Origin: Cellulomonas sp. NTE-D12
GTDB lineage: Bacteria; Actinomycetota; Actinomycetes; Actinomycetales; Cellulomonadaceae
Reading direction: 5' to 3'
Assembly: GCF_027923705.1 (NCBI RefSeq)
Contig: NZ_AP026442.1
Location: 3,100,001-3,164,000, forward strand
DNA length: 64,000 nt
A program made the position numbers and the translations under genes. Positions 30,884 through 39,543 of the stretch are shown here, in pieces (the first letter of the stretch is position 1; each line of letters opens with the position of its first letter). A model generated the notes under the pieces. That model had not been told where the DNA came from. It ran no database searches and was given only the letters and a program-made list of their open reading frames with translations.

Positions 30884-32497
30884 GTGCCTGCCGGCGCCCA
30901 CGAGCTGGTGGTCGTCGCGAACCGCCTGCCCGTCGACATCTCCCTCGACGACGAGGGGAGGATGAGCTGGACCCGAGCACCGGGAGGCCTGGTCACGGCT
31001 CTGTCTCCGGTGATGCGGAGGTCGCGGGGCGCCTGGGTGGGCTGGGGCGGGTCGCCGGACCTCGAGGTGGACCCGTTCGACGCGGACGGCCTGCACCTGG
31101 TGCCGGTGCCGCTGACGGCCTGTGACGTCGAGGGGTTCTACGAGGGGTTCGCCAACGACACGCTGTGGCCGCTGTACCACGACGTGATCACCCCGCCGAC
31201 CTACCACCGGCAGTGGTGGGACGCCTACCGGCGGGTGAACGACCGGTACGCGCGCGCAGCCGCCGAGCAGGTGGCGCACGGCGGCACCGTCTGGGTGCAC
31301 GACTACCAGCTGCAGCTGGTGCCCGCCCGGCTGCGGGAGCTGCGGCCGGACGTGCGCATCGGGTTCTTCTGCCACATCCCCTTCCCGCCCCTGGAGCTGT
31401 TCGCGCAGCTGCCCTGGCGCCGGCAGGTGGTGGACGGCCTGCTCGGCGCGGACCTGCTGGGCTTCCAGCGGCCGGGCGACGCGGGCAACTTCGTCCGCGC
31501 GGTCCGACGGCTGACCGACCTGACGACGCACGGTCTGCTGATCACCGCTGGCGACCGCGAGGTGCGGGCCGGCTCGTTCCCCATCTCCATCGACTCGCAC
31601 GCCTTCGACGAGCTGGCCCGCACGCCCGCCGTCGCGGCGCGCGCGCGGGAGATCCGCAGCGAGCTGGGCGACCCCGAGGTGGTGCTGCTGGGCGTCGACC
31701 GGCTCGACTACACCAAGGGCATCCGGCACCGGCTCAAGGCGTACGGCGAGCTGCTGGCCGACGGTCGGCTGTCCCCCGCGGAGACGACCCTGGTGCAGGT
31801 CGCCAGCCCCAGCCGGGAGAACGTCGGCGCCTACATGCAGCTGCGCGACGAGGTGGAGCTGCTGGTGGGCCGCATCAACGGCGACTTCGGCCAGGTGGGT
31901 CACACGCCGGTGCAGTACCTGCACCAGTCGTACGGCATGGAGGAGATGGCGGCGCTGTACCTGGCCGCCGACGTGATGCTGGTGACGGCCCTGCGGGACG
32001 GCATGAACCTCGTGGCCAAGGAGTACGTGGCAGCGCGGTCGGACGACCGTGGCGCGCTGGTGCTGTCCGAGTTCACCGGCGCGGCGGACGAGCTGCGCGG
32101 CGCCCTGCTGGTGAACCCGCACGACATCGACGGGCTCAAGGACGCCATCACGTACGGCGCGCGGATCGACGGGCGTGAGGCGCGCAAGCGGATGCGGCGG
32201 CTGCGGAGGCGGGTGCTGGGGCACGACGTGTCGGCGTGGTCGGCGGAGTTCCTCGCGGCGCTGCGGGCGGATGCCGCGACGGTGCTCGGCGGCGGCAGCC
32301 TCCAGTCGGCGCAGTACCCCCGGACGGGTGGCGAGCAGCTGCCGTCGCCGCGGTCCGAGGGCGGTGTCGGCGCCCGGTCGGACGCGGCGGCGGGCGTGGA
32401 GTCGGACGACATGGCGGCGGTCGAGGCGGGCCAGCCCGCGCCGCCGCTCGACGGTGATACCGCGGCGGCCGACCGGCGGGGGCGGTCCGATGACTGA
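30884..32497 (+). CDS. otsA: Alpha,alpha-trehalose-phosphate synthase OtsA
   Basis: The 537-residue GT20 enzyme joins UDP-glucose (or ADP/GDP-glucose) to glucose-6-phosphate to give trehalose-6-phosphate. Visible are VVANRLPVD, RAPGGLVTAL, VWVHDYQLQLVP, GVDRLDYTKGI and RDGMNLVAKEY, all substrate-binding landmarks. About 70 low-complexity residues follow the fold. The start is unclear: GTG 30884 lies 18 bases after AAGGAG, whereas an in-frame CTG at 30875 is at the ideal nine-base spacing and would add three residues. It overlaps otsB by eight bases. A TAGTTT -10-like element lies at 30839. Confidence 0.95.
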   Translation: MPAGAHELVVVANRLPVDISLDDEGRMSWTRAPGGLVTALSPVMRRSRGAWVGWGGSPDLEVDPFDADGLHLVPVPLTACDVEGFYEGFANDTLWPLYHDVITPPTYHRQWWDAYRRVNDRYARAAAEQVAHGGTVWVHDYQLQLVPARLRELRPDVRIGFFCHIPFPPLELFAQLPWRRQVVDGLLGADLLGFQRPGDAGNFVRAVRRLTDLTTHGLLITAGDREVRAGSFPISIDSHAFDELARTPAVAARAREIRSELGDPEVVLLGVDRLDYTKGIRHRLKAYGELLADGRLSPAETTLVQVASPSRENVGAYMQLRDEVELLVGRINGDFGQVGHTPVQYLHQSYGMEEMAALYLAADVMLVTALRDGMNLVAKEYVAARSDDRGALVLSEFTGAADELRGALLVNPHDIDGLKDAITYGARIDGREARKRMRRLRRRVLGHDVSAWSAEFLAALRADAATVLGGGSLQSAQYPRTGGEQLPSPRSEGGVGARSDAAAGVESDDMAAVEAGQPAPPLDGDTAAADRRGRSDD

Positions 32498-33278
32498 CGG
32501 GACGGCAGGGCTGACGGACCGCCTGACGGCGGTCGCGGACGACCCGTCGCGGCGGCCGCTGCTGGTCGCGCTGGACTTCGACGGCACCCTGGCCCCCCTC
32601 CAGGACGACCCGTCGAGGTCGGCGATCACCGCCGACGGTGTCACAGTGCTGGAGCGTCTCGCGGCGCTGCCGCAGGTGACGCTCGCGCTGGTGTCCGGCC
32701 GTTCGATGGCCGACCTGCACAAGCTCGCCACTGTCCCTGCGGGCACGGTGCTGATCGGCAGCCACGGCGCCGAGCGGGCGCGGCGCACCCGGTTCGGGCT
32801 GGACCGGGACGTGGTGCGCCTCACCGACGAGCAGGCCGACCTGCTGGCGGCGCTCGGCGCCCGGGCCGCCGCGGTGGCCCGCGGTCGGGACGGCGTGTGG
32901 GTGGAGAGCAAGCCGACCGCGGTGGTGGTGCACTCCCGGCTGGCTCCGCGGGACGTCGCGGCGGTGGCGTGCGACGAGGCGCTGGCCCTCGGCGCCGACA
33001 CCGGTGTGGACGTGATGAAGGGCAAGGACGTGGTGGAGCTGTCGGTGCTGCACGCCGACAAGGGCGCCGCGCTGACCGCGCTCCGCGACGAGCTGGGCGC
33101 CGAGCTGGTGCTCTACGCCGGTGACGACGTGACGGACGAGCGGGCGTTCGCCGCCCTGCGGCCAGACGACGTGACGGTGAAGGTCGGTGACGGCGACACC
33201 TCGGCGGCGTACCGGGTGCCCGGCACCGAGGCGCTGGTCGACGTGCTGGGCGGCTTCGCGGACGAGCTCGCCGGCTGA
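32490..33278 (+). CDS. otsB: Trehalose-6-phosphate phosphatase OtsB
   Basis: This 262-residue HAD-superfamily enzyme removes phosphate from trehalose-6-phosphate to complete trehalose synthesis, used against osmotic and drying stress. The catalytic motif DFDGTLAP (D29 nucleophile, D31 general acid), SGRSM, a conserved K in DVMKGKDVVELS and the GDDVTDE metal motif are all present. The ATG lies inside the end of otsA, so the two are translated together. Confidence 0.95.
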   Translation: MTDGTAGLTDRLTAVADDPSRRPLLVALDFDGTLAPLQDDPSRSAITADGVTVLERLAALPQVTLALVSGRSMADLHKLATVPAGTVLIGSHGAERARRTRFGLDRDVVRLTDEQADLLAALGARAAAVARGRDGVWVESKPTAVVVHSRLAPRDVAAVACDEALALGADTGVDVMKGKDVVELSVLHADKGAALTALRDELGAELVLYAGDDVTDERAFAALRPDDVTVKVGDGDTSAAYRVPGTEALVDVLGGFADELAG

Positions 33279-33301
33279 CGTCGACGACATGCGCGTGACG
33301 G

Positions 33302-33331
33302 GCTGAAGGGCCTGGTCACAGGGCCTTCAGC
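33302..33331 (+). terminator. Hairpin terminator of otsAB
   Basis: A 13-base stem with one mismatch (33302-33314 with 33319-33331) and loop GTCA lies 23 bases after the otsB stop. Confidence 0.75.
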
Positions 33332-33374
33332 ATGATCGGATGGGCGTACCGCCGTCCGTCAGGGGAGCACGCGC

Positions 33375-34292
33375 ATGCCCGATCTCGAGCTCGACCGTCT
33401 CGACAAGTCCTACGGGGAGCTACGTGCCCTGCGTGAGCTGAGCCTGACGGCACATGCCGGGGAGATCCTCGGCTTCGTCGGCTCGAACGGCGCCGGCAAG
33501 ACCACCGCGATGCGCATCGTCATGGGGGTGCTCGCCGCGGACGCCGGGCAGGTGCGCTGGGACGGGCGGCCGCTCGACCTGGCTGCGCGCCGGCGGATCG
33601 GGTACATGCCGGAGGAGCGCGGCCTGTACCCGCGGATGCGCGTCGGCGAGCAGCTGGAGTACCTGGCGCGCCTGCACGGGCTGGACCAGCCCGCGGCGCG
33701 GGCGGCGGCCGGCGAGTGGATGGAGATCCTCGGCGTCAGCGCACGGCGGGACGACGAGGTGCAGAAGCTGTCGCTCGGCAACCAGCAGCGCGTGCAGCTG
33801 GCCGCGGCGCTGCTGCACACGCCGGACGTGCTGGTGCTCGACGAGCCGTTCTCCGGCCTGGACCCGGTGGCGGTCGACGTGATGAGCGGCGTGCTGCGGG
33901 AGCGCTCCCGGGCCGGGGTGCCGGTGCTGTTCTCCTCGCACCAGCTGGACCTGGTGGAGCGGCTGTGCGACAGCGTCGGGATCGTCAAGGACGGGGCGAT
34001 GGTGGCCGTCGGCAGCATCGAGCAGCTGCGCGCGTACGAACGCCCGCGGTGGCTGGTGGACGGGCCGCCCGGTGGCGGCGCGTGGGTGGACGGCGTGCCT
34101 GGCGTGCACGTGGTGCAGGCGGACGGCACCTGGACGGTCGTCGAGCTGGACTCGACCGCGGCCGGTGCGGAGCAGCCGCTGCTGCAGGCGGCGCTGGCGG
34201 CCGGTGCCGTGCGGGAGTTCGGGCCCGTGCGGCCCTCGCTGGTGGAGCTGTACCGCGACGTGGTGAGCGTCCCGACGGAGGTGGCGGCATGA
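33375..34292 (+). CDS. ABC transporter ATP-binding protein (NatA-like)
   Basis: The 305-residue protein has a complete ABC ATPase: Walker A GSNGAGKTT (36-44), signature LSLGNQQRVQ (the consensus LSGGQ is altered to LSLGN, as in the NatA/YhaQ group), Walker B VLVLDEPFSGLD and switch His in SSHQLD. About 90 C-terminal residues form the accessory domain of this branch. It drives the membrane subunit encoded immediately downstream with a four-base overlap. GGGGAG precedes the ATG by seven bases. Confidence 0.92.
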   Translation: MPDLELDRLDKSYGELRALRELSLTAHAGEILGFVGSNGAGKTTAMRIVMGVLAADAGQVRWDGRPLDLAARRRIGYMPEERGLYPRMRVGEQLEYLARLHGLDQPAARAAAGEWMEILGVSARRDDEVQKLSLGNQQRVQLAAALLHTPDVLVLDEPFSGLDPVAVDVMSGVLRERSRAGVPVLFSSHQLDLVERLCDSVGIVKDGAMVAVGSIEQLRAYERPRWLVDGPPGGGAWVDGVPGVHVVQADGTWTVVELDSTAAGAEQPLLQAALAAGAVREFGPVRPSLVELYRDVVSVPTEVAA

Positions 34293-35506
34293 GCGGCACG
34301 CTGACGACCCCGGACCGACTGGGCGCCGGAGCCACCATCCGCCTGGTGGCCGGGCGGGAGATCACCACCCGGCTGCGGTCCAAGTCGTTCCGCCTGATCA
34401 CCGGGCTGCTGCTGCTGCTCGTCGTCGGCGGCGGCGTGGCCCTGCACCTGGCGACCGCGTCCCCGTCCACCAAGCAGGTGGCCCTGGTGCCGGGCACCGC
34501 GGCCCTCGGCCCGGTGCTCGAGGCGGCGGGCACCGCCAGCGGGCAGCACCTGAGCGCGGTGCCCGTGGCGGACGACGCGGCCGCACGGGGGAAGGTGCAG
34601 GACGGCTCCGCGGCGCTCGCGCTGACCGGGACGCCCGCGCAGTTCACCGTGGTGGTCAAGACGCGCCTGGACCCGTCGCTGACGGCGCTGCTGACGGAGG
34701 TGCGCCGGCAGGCCGCGCTGAGCGCGGCGATCACGCAGCTCGGCGGCGACCCGGCCGCGGTGGCGAAGCAGGTGGCGGGAGCCACGCTCGACGTGCAGGC
34801 CCTGCAGCCGACACCGGAACGGGACGCCGCGCAGATCATCGCCGGGTCCCTCGCCGGGATCCTGCTGTTCATCGCGCTGCAGACGGGCGCCCAGCTGGTG
34901 GCGCAGGGCGTGGTGGAGGAGAAGTCGAGCCGCGTCGTCGAGCTGCTGCTCGCCACGATCCGGCCGTGGCAGCTGATGGCCGGCAAGGTGGTCGGCATCG
35001 GCGTGATCGGGCTGATCCAGGTGGTCGTCCTGGTCGCCGGTGCGGCCGGCACGGCGACCGCGACCGGGCTGGTCGACCCCAGCAAGATCGGCCTCGGCGC
35101 CACCGCGGCGTGGGCGCTGGTGTGGTTCGTCGTCGGGTTCGCCGGGTACGCGGTGGTGCTCGCCGCGCTGGCCGCGCTGGTGTCCCGGCAGGAGGACGTC
35201 GGCTCGGTGACGGCGCCCGTGGTGATGCTGATGGTGGTGCCCTACATGCTGGGCATCACGCTCGGCGTGCAGGACCCGACGAGCCCGGTCATCGTCTGGC
35301 TGAGCTTCATCCCGTTCGCCTCGCCGATCGTCATGCCGATCCGGGTCGCCATGGGCACCGCACCGACCTGGGAGGTGCTGGTGTCGCTGGCGATCTCGAC
35401 GGCCCTGATCCCCGTGCTGGTGTGGGGTGCCGGGCGCATCTACTCCAACGCGGTGGTCCGGATGGGCGCCCGCGTCCGGCTGCGGGACGCGCTGCACTCC
35501 GTCTGA
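34289..35506 (+). CDS. ABC transporter permease (NatB-like, ABC-2 type)
   Basis: The 405-residue protein has one N-terminal TM (about 37-54), a large extracytoplasmic region (about 55-185) and a C-terminal bundle of about five TM helices, the ABC-2/NatB layout. VVEEKSSRVVELLLATIRPWQLMAGKV (here broken by TM starts) is typical of this family. NatAB exports sodium in Bacillus; relatives export peptides or drugs, so the substrate is open. Confidence 0.9.
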   Translation: MSGTLTTPDRLGAGATIRLVAGREITTRLRSKSFRLITGLLLLLVVGGGVALHLATASPSTKQVALVPGTAALGPVLEAAGTASGQHLSAVPVADDAAARGKVQDGSAALALTGTPAQFTVVVKTRLDPSLTALLTEVRRQAALSAAITQLGGDPAAVAKQVAGATLDVQALQPTPERDAAQIIAGSLAGILLFIALQTGAQLVAQGVVEEKSSRVVELLLATIRPWQLMAGKVVGIGVIGLIQVVVLVAGAAGTATATGLVDPSKIGLGATAAWALVWFVVGFAGYAVVLAALAALVSRQEDVGSVTAPVVMLMVVPYMLGITLGVQDPTSPVIVWLSFIPFASPIVMPIRVAMGTAPTWEVLVSLAISTALIPVLVWGAGRIYSNAVVRMGARVRLRDALHSV

Positions 35507-35511
35507 CCCGC

Positions 35512-35547
35512 AGGTCCCCGGCCCGGGCCGGCGCCCGCGCCGGGGAC
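35512..35547. terminator. Bidirectional hairpin terminator
   Basis: GGTCCCCGGC (35512-35521) pairs perfectly with 35538-35547. It lies between the ABC permease stop (35506) and the last gene of the chemotaxis operon (stop 35551), and can serve both. Confidence 0.75.
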
Positions 35548-35550
35548 CCG

Positions 35551-36039
35551 TCAGGGGATCAGCAGGATGGAGACCGCACCCTCGCCGTAGCCGGCGATGT
35601 CCACCGTCAGGTCGAGGCGGGGCACGTAGGCCTTGACCCACCGCGCGAGGTCGTGCGGCAGGGGCTGACCCGGCTCGGCCACGCCGTCCAGGCGCAGGTG
35701 CGGTCCGTCCCCCGTGTTGAACAGCGACGCGGTCACGTTGAGCACCTCGGCGGCGTTCTCGGCCAGGGTGTCCGACAGCTCGAGGGCGGCGACGTCACCC
35801 TCCGAGATGCGGTTGGGCACCAGGCCGATCGCGGCACCGCAGCGGGCGGCGAACGCCAGGTCGAGCACCACGAGGGCCCGCAGGTGCAGCAGCCGGTCGA
35901 CGTACGCGCCGACCATGGCGCCGCCGGGCTCGGCCGGGTCGATGATCCGGCCGCCGGTCAGCACCTGGACGTCGCGGCCCAGCAGGCCCTCGACCAGCTC
36001 GCGGAACTCCTGCGCAGACGGCAGCGTTGTGTCGCTCAT
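35551..36039 (-). CDS. CheC/CheX-like chemotaxis protein
   Basis: The 162-residue soluble protein is the last of a chain of overlapping chemotaxis genes. Residues 85-105 read ALELSDTLAENAAEVLNVTAS, in which E98-x2-N101 fits the CheC/CheX/FliY phosphatase signature that positions water for CheY-phosphate hydrolysis. Only one such motif is seen. General length and helical pattern fit CheX-type proteins, but overall similarity is weak, so a CheY-P phosphatase role is a working idea. Its ATG overlaps the stop of the response regulator. Confidence 0.6.
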   Translation of the reverse strand: MSDTTLPSAQEFRELVEGLLGRDVQVLTGGRIIDPAEPGGAMVGAYVDRLLHLRALVVLDLAFAARCGAAIGLVPNRISEGDVAALELSDTLAENAAEVLNVTASLFNTGDGPHLRLDGVAEPGQPLPHDLARWVKAYVPRLDLTVDIAGYGEGAVSILLIP

Positions 36040-36398
36040 GCCAGCACCGGGTCGATGACCTCGCGGAACGACTCCGGGGTGAACGGCTTGGCGATGAGGA
36101 ACAGCGCGCCGGCCGCCTCGGCCTTCTCGCGCATGTCCGGCGAGCCCTCCGACGTGACGAACCCGAACGGCGTGCCGAACCCCTCCTGCCGCAGCCGCCG
36201 GAGCAGCTCGATCCCCGTCATCTCGGGCATGTTCCAGTCGGACAGCACCACGTCGGGCTCGTCCGCACGGATCTCCTCCAGCGCCTGCGCACCGTCCGCC
36301 GCCTCGCGGACCTCCCAGTCGTAACCGGCCTGGCGCAGCGTGCGGATGACGATCTGTCGCATCACGCGGCTGTCGTCGGCCACCAGCACCCTGATCAT
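36036..36398 (-). CDS. CheY-like single-domain response regulator
   Basis: The 120-residue receiver domain has the acid pair D8/D9 (VADDS), phosphoacceptor D54 in VVLSDWNMPEMTG, Thr/Ser at FVTSEG and the conserved lysine in LIAKPFT. No output domain follows, so it acts by protein contact, as CheY does on the motor switch or as a phosphate sink. It overlaps both neighbours by four bases (ATGA). GGGGGAG precedes the ATG. Confidence 0.92.
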   Translation of the reverse strand: MIRVLVADDSRVMRQIVIRTLRQAGYDWEVREAADGAQALEEIRADEPDVVLSDWNMPEMTGIELLRRLRQEGFGTPFGFVTSEGSPDMREKAEAAGALFLIAKPFTPESFREVIDPVLA

Positions 36399-36874
36399 CG
36401 CTCCCCCTCTCGCACCGAGCCCGTCGGCTCGGCCACCTCCCACACAGTGACGACGAACGGGTGACCCCGCCACGCGAGCGGCACCCGCTGGACCGCGGCG
36501 GCCAGCTGCCCGTCAGGCAACCGGTCCGCCACCTTGGGCAGCCCCAACGTGCCGTGCTCCGGCAGCAGGGCCTTGACGTTGCCGCCGACGACGTTGGCGA
36601 GCTCGCCGAGCGCGTCCACCACGTCCTCGCGGGGCACTGTCTCGTCCGCCTCCATCGACAGCAGCGCGCGGGCCAGCTCGTGGGCCGCGGGCGTGCTCGT
36701 CTCGAGCGACGCGCGGCCGAGCCAGGGCCCGTGCACGTCCACCCAGGCGACCACCGCGTCCGAGCCGGTGCCGGCGTCCGGCCACGGCACCAGGGACTCC
36801 GGCTCGCCGTCGATCATCGCGGCGAACACCTCCTGGGCGATCGCCTGGACCTCGTCGTGCGCGATCGCGCTCAT
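36395..36874 (-). CDS. cheX: CheX-like CheY-phosphate phosphatase
   Basis: The 159-residue protein carries the CheX signature in DALGELANVVGGNVKALLP, with E91-x2-N94 as catalytic pair and the following GGN. CheX removes phosphate from CheY and so ends the motor signal; this role is usual in organisms without CheZ, and no cheZ is seen here. It lies between two CheY-like genes, overlapping both by four bases. Confidence 0.82.
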   Translation of the reverse strand: MSAIAHDEVQAIAQEVFAAMIDGEPESLVPWPDAGTGSDAVVAWVDVHGPWLGRASLETSTPAAHELARALLSMEADETVPREDVVDALGELANVVGGNVKALLPEHGTLGLPKVADRLPDGQLAAAVQRVPLAWRGHPFVVTVWEVAEPTGSVREGER

Positions 36875-37266
36875 GCCATGCCTCCGGCGGCGACGGGCTC
36901 CGGCACCAGGCCGAGCAGCTCGAGCTTCTCCCGCAGCGCGTCCGCGGTGAAGGGCTTGATGACGTACTCGTGCGCGCCGGCGGCCAGCGCCCGGACGATC
37001 TGCGAGTGCTCCGACTCGGTGGTGACCATCACCAGCGTGACGGCCCGCCACAGCGGGTTGGCTCGCACGCGGGTGACGAACTGCAGGCCGTCCAGCACGG
37101 GCATGTTCCAGTCGACGCAGGCGAGGTCCACCTCGAGGCCACCCTCGAGGAGGTCGAGCGCGGCCTGGCCGTGCTCGGCCTCGTGCACCTCGTACCCGAA
37201 CGCCGCCAGCGTGGCTCGGACGATGCGCCGCATGGTGCGCGAGTCGTCGATGACCAGGGCTCTCAC
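36871..37266 (-). CDS. cheY: Chemotaxis response regulator CheY
   Basis: The 131-residue receiver domain has acid residues D7/D8 (VIDDS), phosphoacceptor D52 in LACVDWNMPVLDG, Thr in VMVTTESE and the lysine in YVIKPFT. It directly follows cheR and precedes cheX, so it is the better candidate for the motor-binding CheY of the two. GAGGAG lies seven bases before the GTG; the start overlaps the cheR stop (GTGA). Confidence 0.92.
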   Translation of the reverse strand: MRALVIDDSRTMRRIVRATLAAFGYEVHEAEHGQAALDLLEGGLEVDLACVDWNMPVLDGLQFVTRVRANPLWRAVTLVMVTTESEHSQIVRALAAGAHEYVIKPFTADALREKLELLGLVPEPVAAGGMA

Positions 37267-38198
37267 GGTGCGACTCCTCTGAACGTCGGGATGGCGGCGC
37301 GAGTGCGGTCCGCCACGCTGAGCGGGTGCGGGATGGTGCCGGCGAGCCGCCGGGCGGTCTCGGTGGGGAGGGTGGCGGTGAGCGGACGGCCGATGGCGCG
37401 GTGCAGGCAGGCACGACCGGCCTCGACCCGCTCGAACCCGTCGTGCACGCCGAGGGTCGTCTCCGCGGCGCCGAGCACCAGGTACCCGCCGGGTCGCATG
37501 GCGCGCAGCACCCGGTCGAGCACGGCGCGCTTGACGGCCAGGTCGAAGTAGATGAGGACGTTGCGGAGGAAGACGACGTCGAACGGACCGCCGGCCGGTG
37601 CCGGGTCCAGCAGGTTGTGCCGGCGGAAGGTGATCACCTTGCGCAGCGGGTCGGACACCTGCCAGTGCGCACCGGCTCGCTGGAAGTGGCGCACCAGCAT
37701 CGGTGCCGGCAGTCCGCGGTTGATCTCCAGCTGCGTGTACGTGCCGGCGCGGGCGCGTGCGAGCACCTGCTCCGACAGGTCGGTGGCGGTGATCGACAGG
37801 GCGGTGCCGACGTCCAGGATGCCGTCCAGCACCATGGCGATGGAGTACGGCTCCTGCCCGGTGGAGCACGCGGCGGACCACACCCGCAGGCTGTCCAGCC
37901 GGCCCAGGTGCGCGCGCAGGGCGGGGACGACGTGCTGGGACAGCGCCGTGAACGGCGTCTGGTCGCGGAACCACGACGTCTCGTTGGTGGTCAGCGCCTC
38001 GACCACGCCCATCAGCTCGGTCTCGCGGGGTTGGGCGCGCAGCGCACGGACGTAGGCGTCGACGTCCATCCCGCGCTCGCGCGCGAGGGGCGCGAGGCGG
38101 CTCTCGACCAGGTACTCCTTGCCCGGCTCGAGGCTGATGGCGCTGCGCTGCCGCACCAGGTCGGCGACGTAGGCGAACGTGTCGGCGGCGAGCGTCAT
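37263..38198 (-). CDS. cheR: Chemotaxis protein methyltransferase CheR
   Basis: The 311-residue enzyme methylates glutamates of chemoreceptors using S-adenosylmethionine. It has an N-terminal helical domain (FAYVADLVRQRSAISL, then NETSWFRD) and the SAM-binding domain with RVWSAACSTGQEPYSIAM, the ATDLS element and FLRNVLIYF. About 40 residues at the C-terminus are extra. It overlaps cheB at its start and cheY at its end. The single chemoreceptor seen lacks an obvious CheR-docking pentapeptide. Confidence 0.95.
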   Translation of the reverse strand: MTLAADTFAYVADLVRQRSAISLEPGKEYLVESRLAPLARERGMDVDAYVRALRAQPRETELMGVVEALTTNETSWFRDQTPFTALSQHVVPALRAHLGRLDSLRVWSAACSTGQEPYSIAMVLDGILDVGTALSITATDLSEQVLARARAGTYTQLEINRGLPAPMLVRHFQRAGAHWQVSDPLRKVITFRRHNLLDPAPAGGPFDVVFLRNVLIYFDLAVKRAVLDRVLRAMRPGGYLVLGAAETTLGVHDGFERVEAGRACLHRAIGRPLTATLPTETARRLAGTIPHPLSVADRTRAAIPTFRGVAP

Positions 38199-39442
38199 CG
38201 GACCCCTCCCGTGAGGTGTGCGGCGGGCTGGGGGGCGCCGACGGCGGCGGCGACGGCGGCCTCGATGGCGCCGGGGACGTCGTCGAGCGGCAGGACGCGG
38301 TGCGCGAAGCCGGACGTGGTGACGGCGCCGGGCATGCCCCAGACGACGCTGGTCGCCTCGTCCTGGGCGAGCACGGTGCCGCCGGCGGCGACGATCTTGC
38401 CGGCGCCGTTGCGGCCGTCGGAGCCCATGCCGGTGAGCACCGCGCACACCAGGTCACCGCCGACGGCCTCCACGGCGGAGTCGAACATCACGTCGACCGA
38501 CGGCTTGCAGAAGTTCACCGGTGGGCCCTGGTCGAGCACCGCACGCAGCGTGCCGCGGACGTTGCGCACCAGCAGGTGCTCGCCGCCGGGAGCGATGTAG
38601 ACGTGGCCGGGCCGCAGCTCCTCGCCGTCCACCGCCTCGCTGACGCGGGCGGGACCGAGCCGGTCGAGCCGCGCCGCGAGCTGGTGGGTGAACACCGGCG
38701 GCATGTGCTGGACCACCACCACCGGCACCCGCGGCGGCGCGGTCAGCGCCGTGACCAGGGTGGACAGCGCCTGCGGACCGCCCGTCGACGAGCCGACCAC
38801 CACCATCCGCACCGGGTGCGGGGCAGGTGGCGCCGGGCTCGCGGCGCGGGCCGGCACCGTCCCGGGCGCCGTCCGCGCGGGCCCGAAACCGGCGGCACGG
38901 GTAGCGAACCCACCGAGGGCCTGGCCGCCGGGCGCCGCGGTCGGGGCGTACCCGCCGGGCGTCCGCAGGCCGGGCCCACCGGGCCCGCCGGCAGCGGGGC
39001 GGGCACCGAGGTGACCGCGGCCGGCTGCTCCGGGACCGCCGGCCAGCACCAGGATCTTGGGGATCAGCTCCTCGGCGACCCGGGCGATGGACTCCTGGAC
39101 CGAGCCCATGTTCGACGGCTTGGTCACGTAGTCGCTGGCGCCCGCGACCAGGGCGTCCAGCGTGGCCGCCGCCCCGCGCTCGGTCAGCGTGGAGAACATG
39201 ATGATCGGCACGCGCGAGCCGGACGTGCGCAGCGCGCGGACCGCCTCGATGCCGTTCATGTCCGGCATCTCGACGTCCATGGTCACCACGTCGGGCTTCA
39301 GCTGCTCGACGCGGGCCAGGGCTCGACGGCCGTCCGACGCCGTGCCGACCACCTCGACCCGGGGGTCGGCGGCGAGGGCGTCGGTGACGAGCCGTCGCAC
39401 GACGACGGAGTCGTCGACGACGAGGACGCGGATCGCGGTCAT
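38195..39442 (-). CDS. cheB: Chemotaxis methylesterase/glutaminase CheB
   Basis: The 415-residue protein has an N-terminal receiver (D56 in VVTMDVEMPDMNG) and a C-terminal methylesterase with catalytic Ser in VVVGSSTGGPQAL, His in VVQHMPPVFT and Asp in LTGMGSDGRNG. A Gly/Pro/Ala-rich linker of about 75 residues separates them, longer than usual. CheA phosphorylates the receiver, which relieves inhibition; the esterase then demethylates receptors in opposition to CheR. GGAGG lies five bases before the ATG. It is the first gene of the overlapping run cheB-R-Y-X. Confidence 0.95.
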   Translation of the reverse strand: MTAIRVLVVDDSVVVRRLVTDALAADPRVEVVGTASDGRRALARVEQLKPDVVTMDVEMPDMNGIEAVRALRTSGSRVPIIMFSTLTERGAAATLDALVAGASDYVTKPSNMGSVQESIARVAEELIPKILVLAGGPGAAGRGHLGARPAAGGPGGPGLRTPGGYAPTAAPGGQALGGFATRAAGFGPARTAPGTVPARAASPAPPAPHPVRMVVVGSSTGGPQALSTLVTALTAPPRVPVVVVQHMPPVFTHQLAARLDRLGPARVSEAVDGEELRPGHVYIAPGGEHLLVRNVRGTLRAVLDQGPPVNFCKPSVDVMFDSAVEAVGGDLVCAVLTGMGSDGRNGAGKIVAAGGTVLAQDEATSVVWGMPGAVTTSGFAHRVLPLDDVPGAIEAAVAAAVGAPQPAAHLTGGVR

Positions 39443-39492
39443 CGAGGCCTCCGGGTGCGTGGGGATCGGGACGGGTGGACATGGGATGCCGG

Positions 39493-39534
39493 GTCCGCAC
39501 CGGCCCGGTGTGGGGGCGGCAGGCCGGTGCGGAC
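39493..39534 (-). terminator. Hairpin terminator after the chemoreceptor gene
   Basis: A perfect 13-bp stem (39493-39505 with 39522-39534) with a 16-base loop lies nine bases past the stop, splitting the chemoreceptor transcript from cheB. Confidence 0.75.
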
Positions 39535-39543
39535 GGATCGGGG

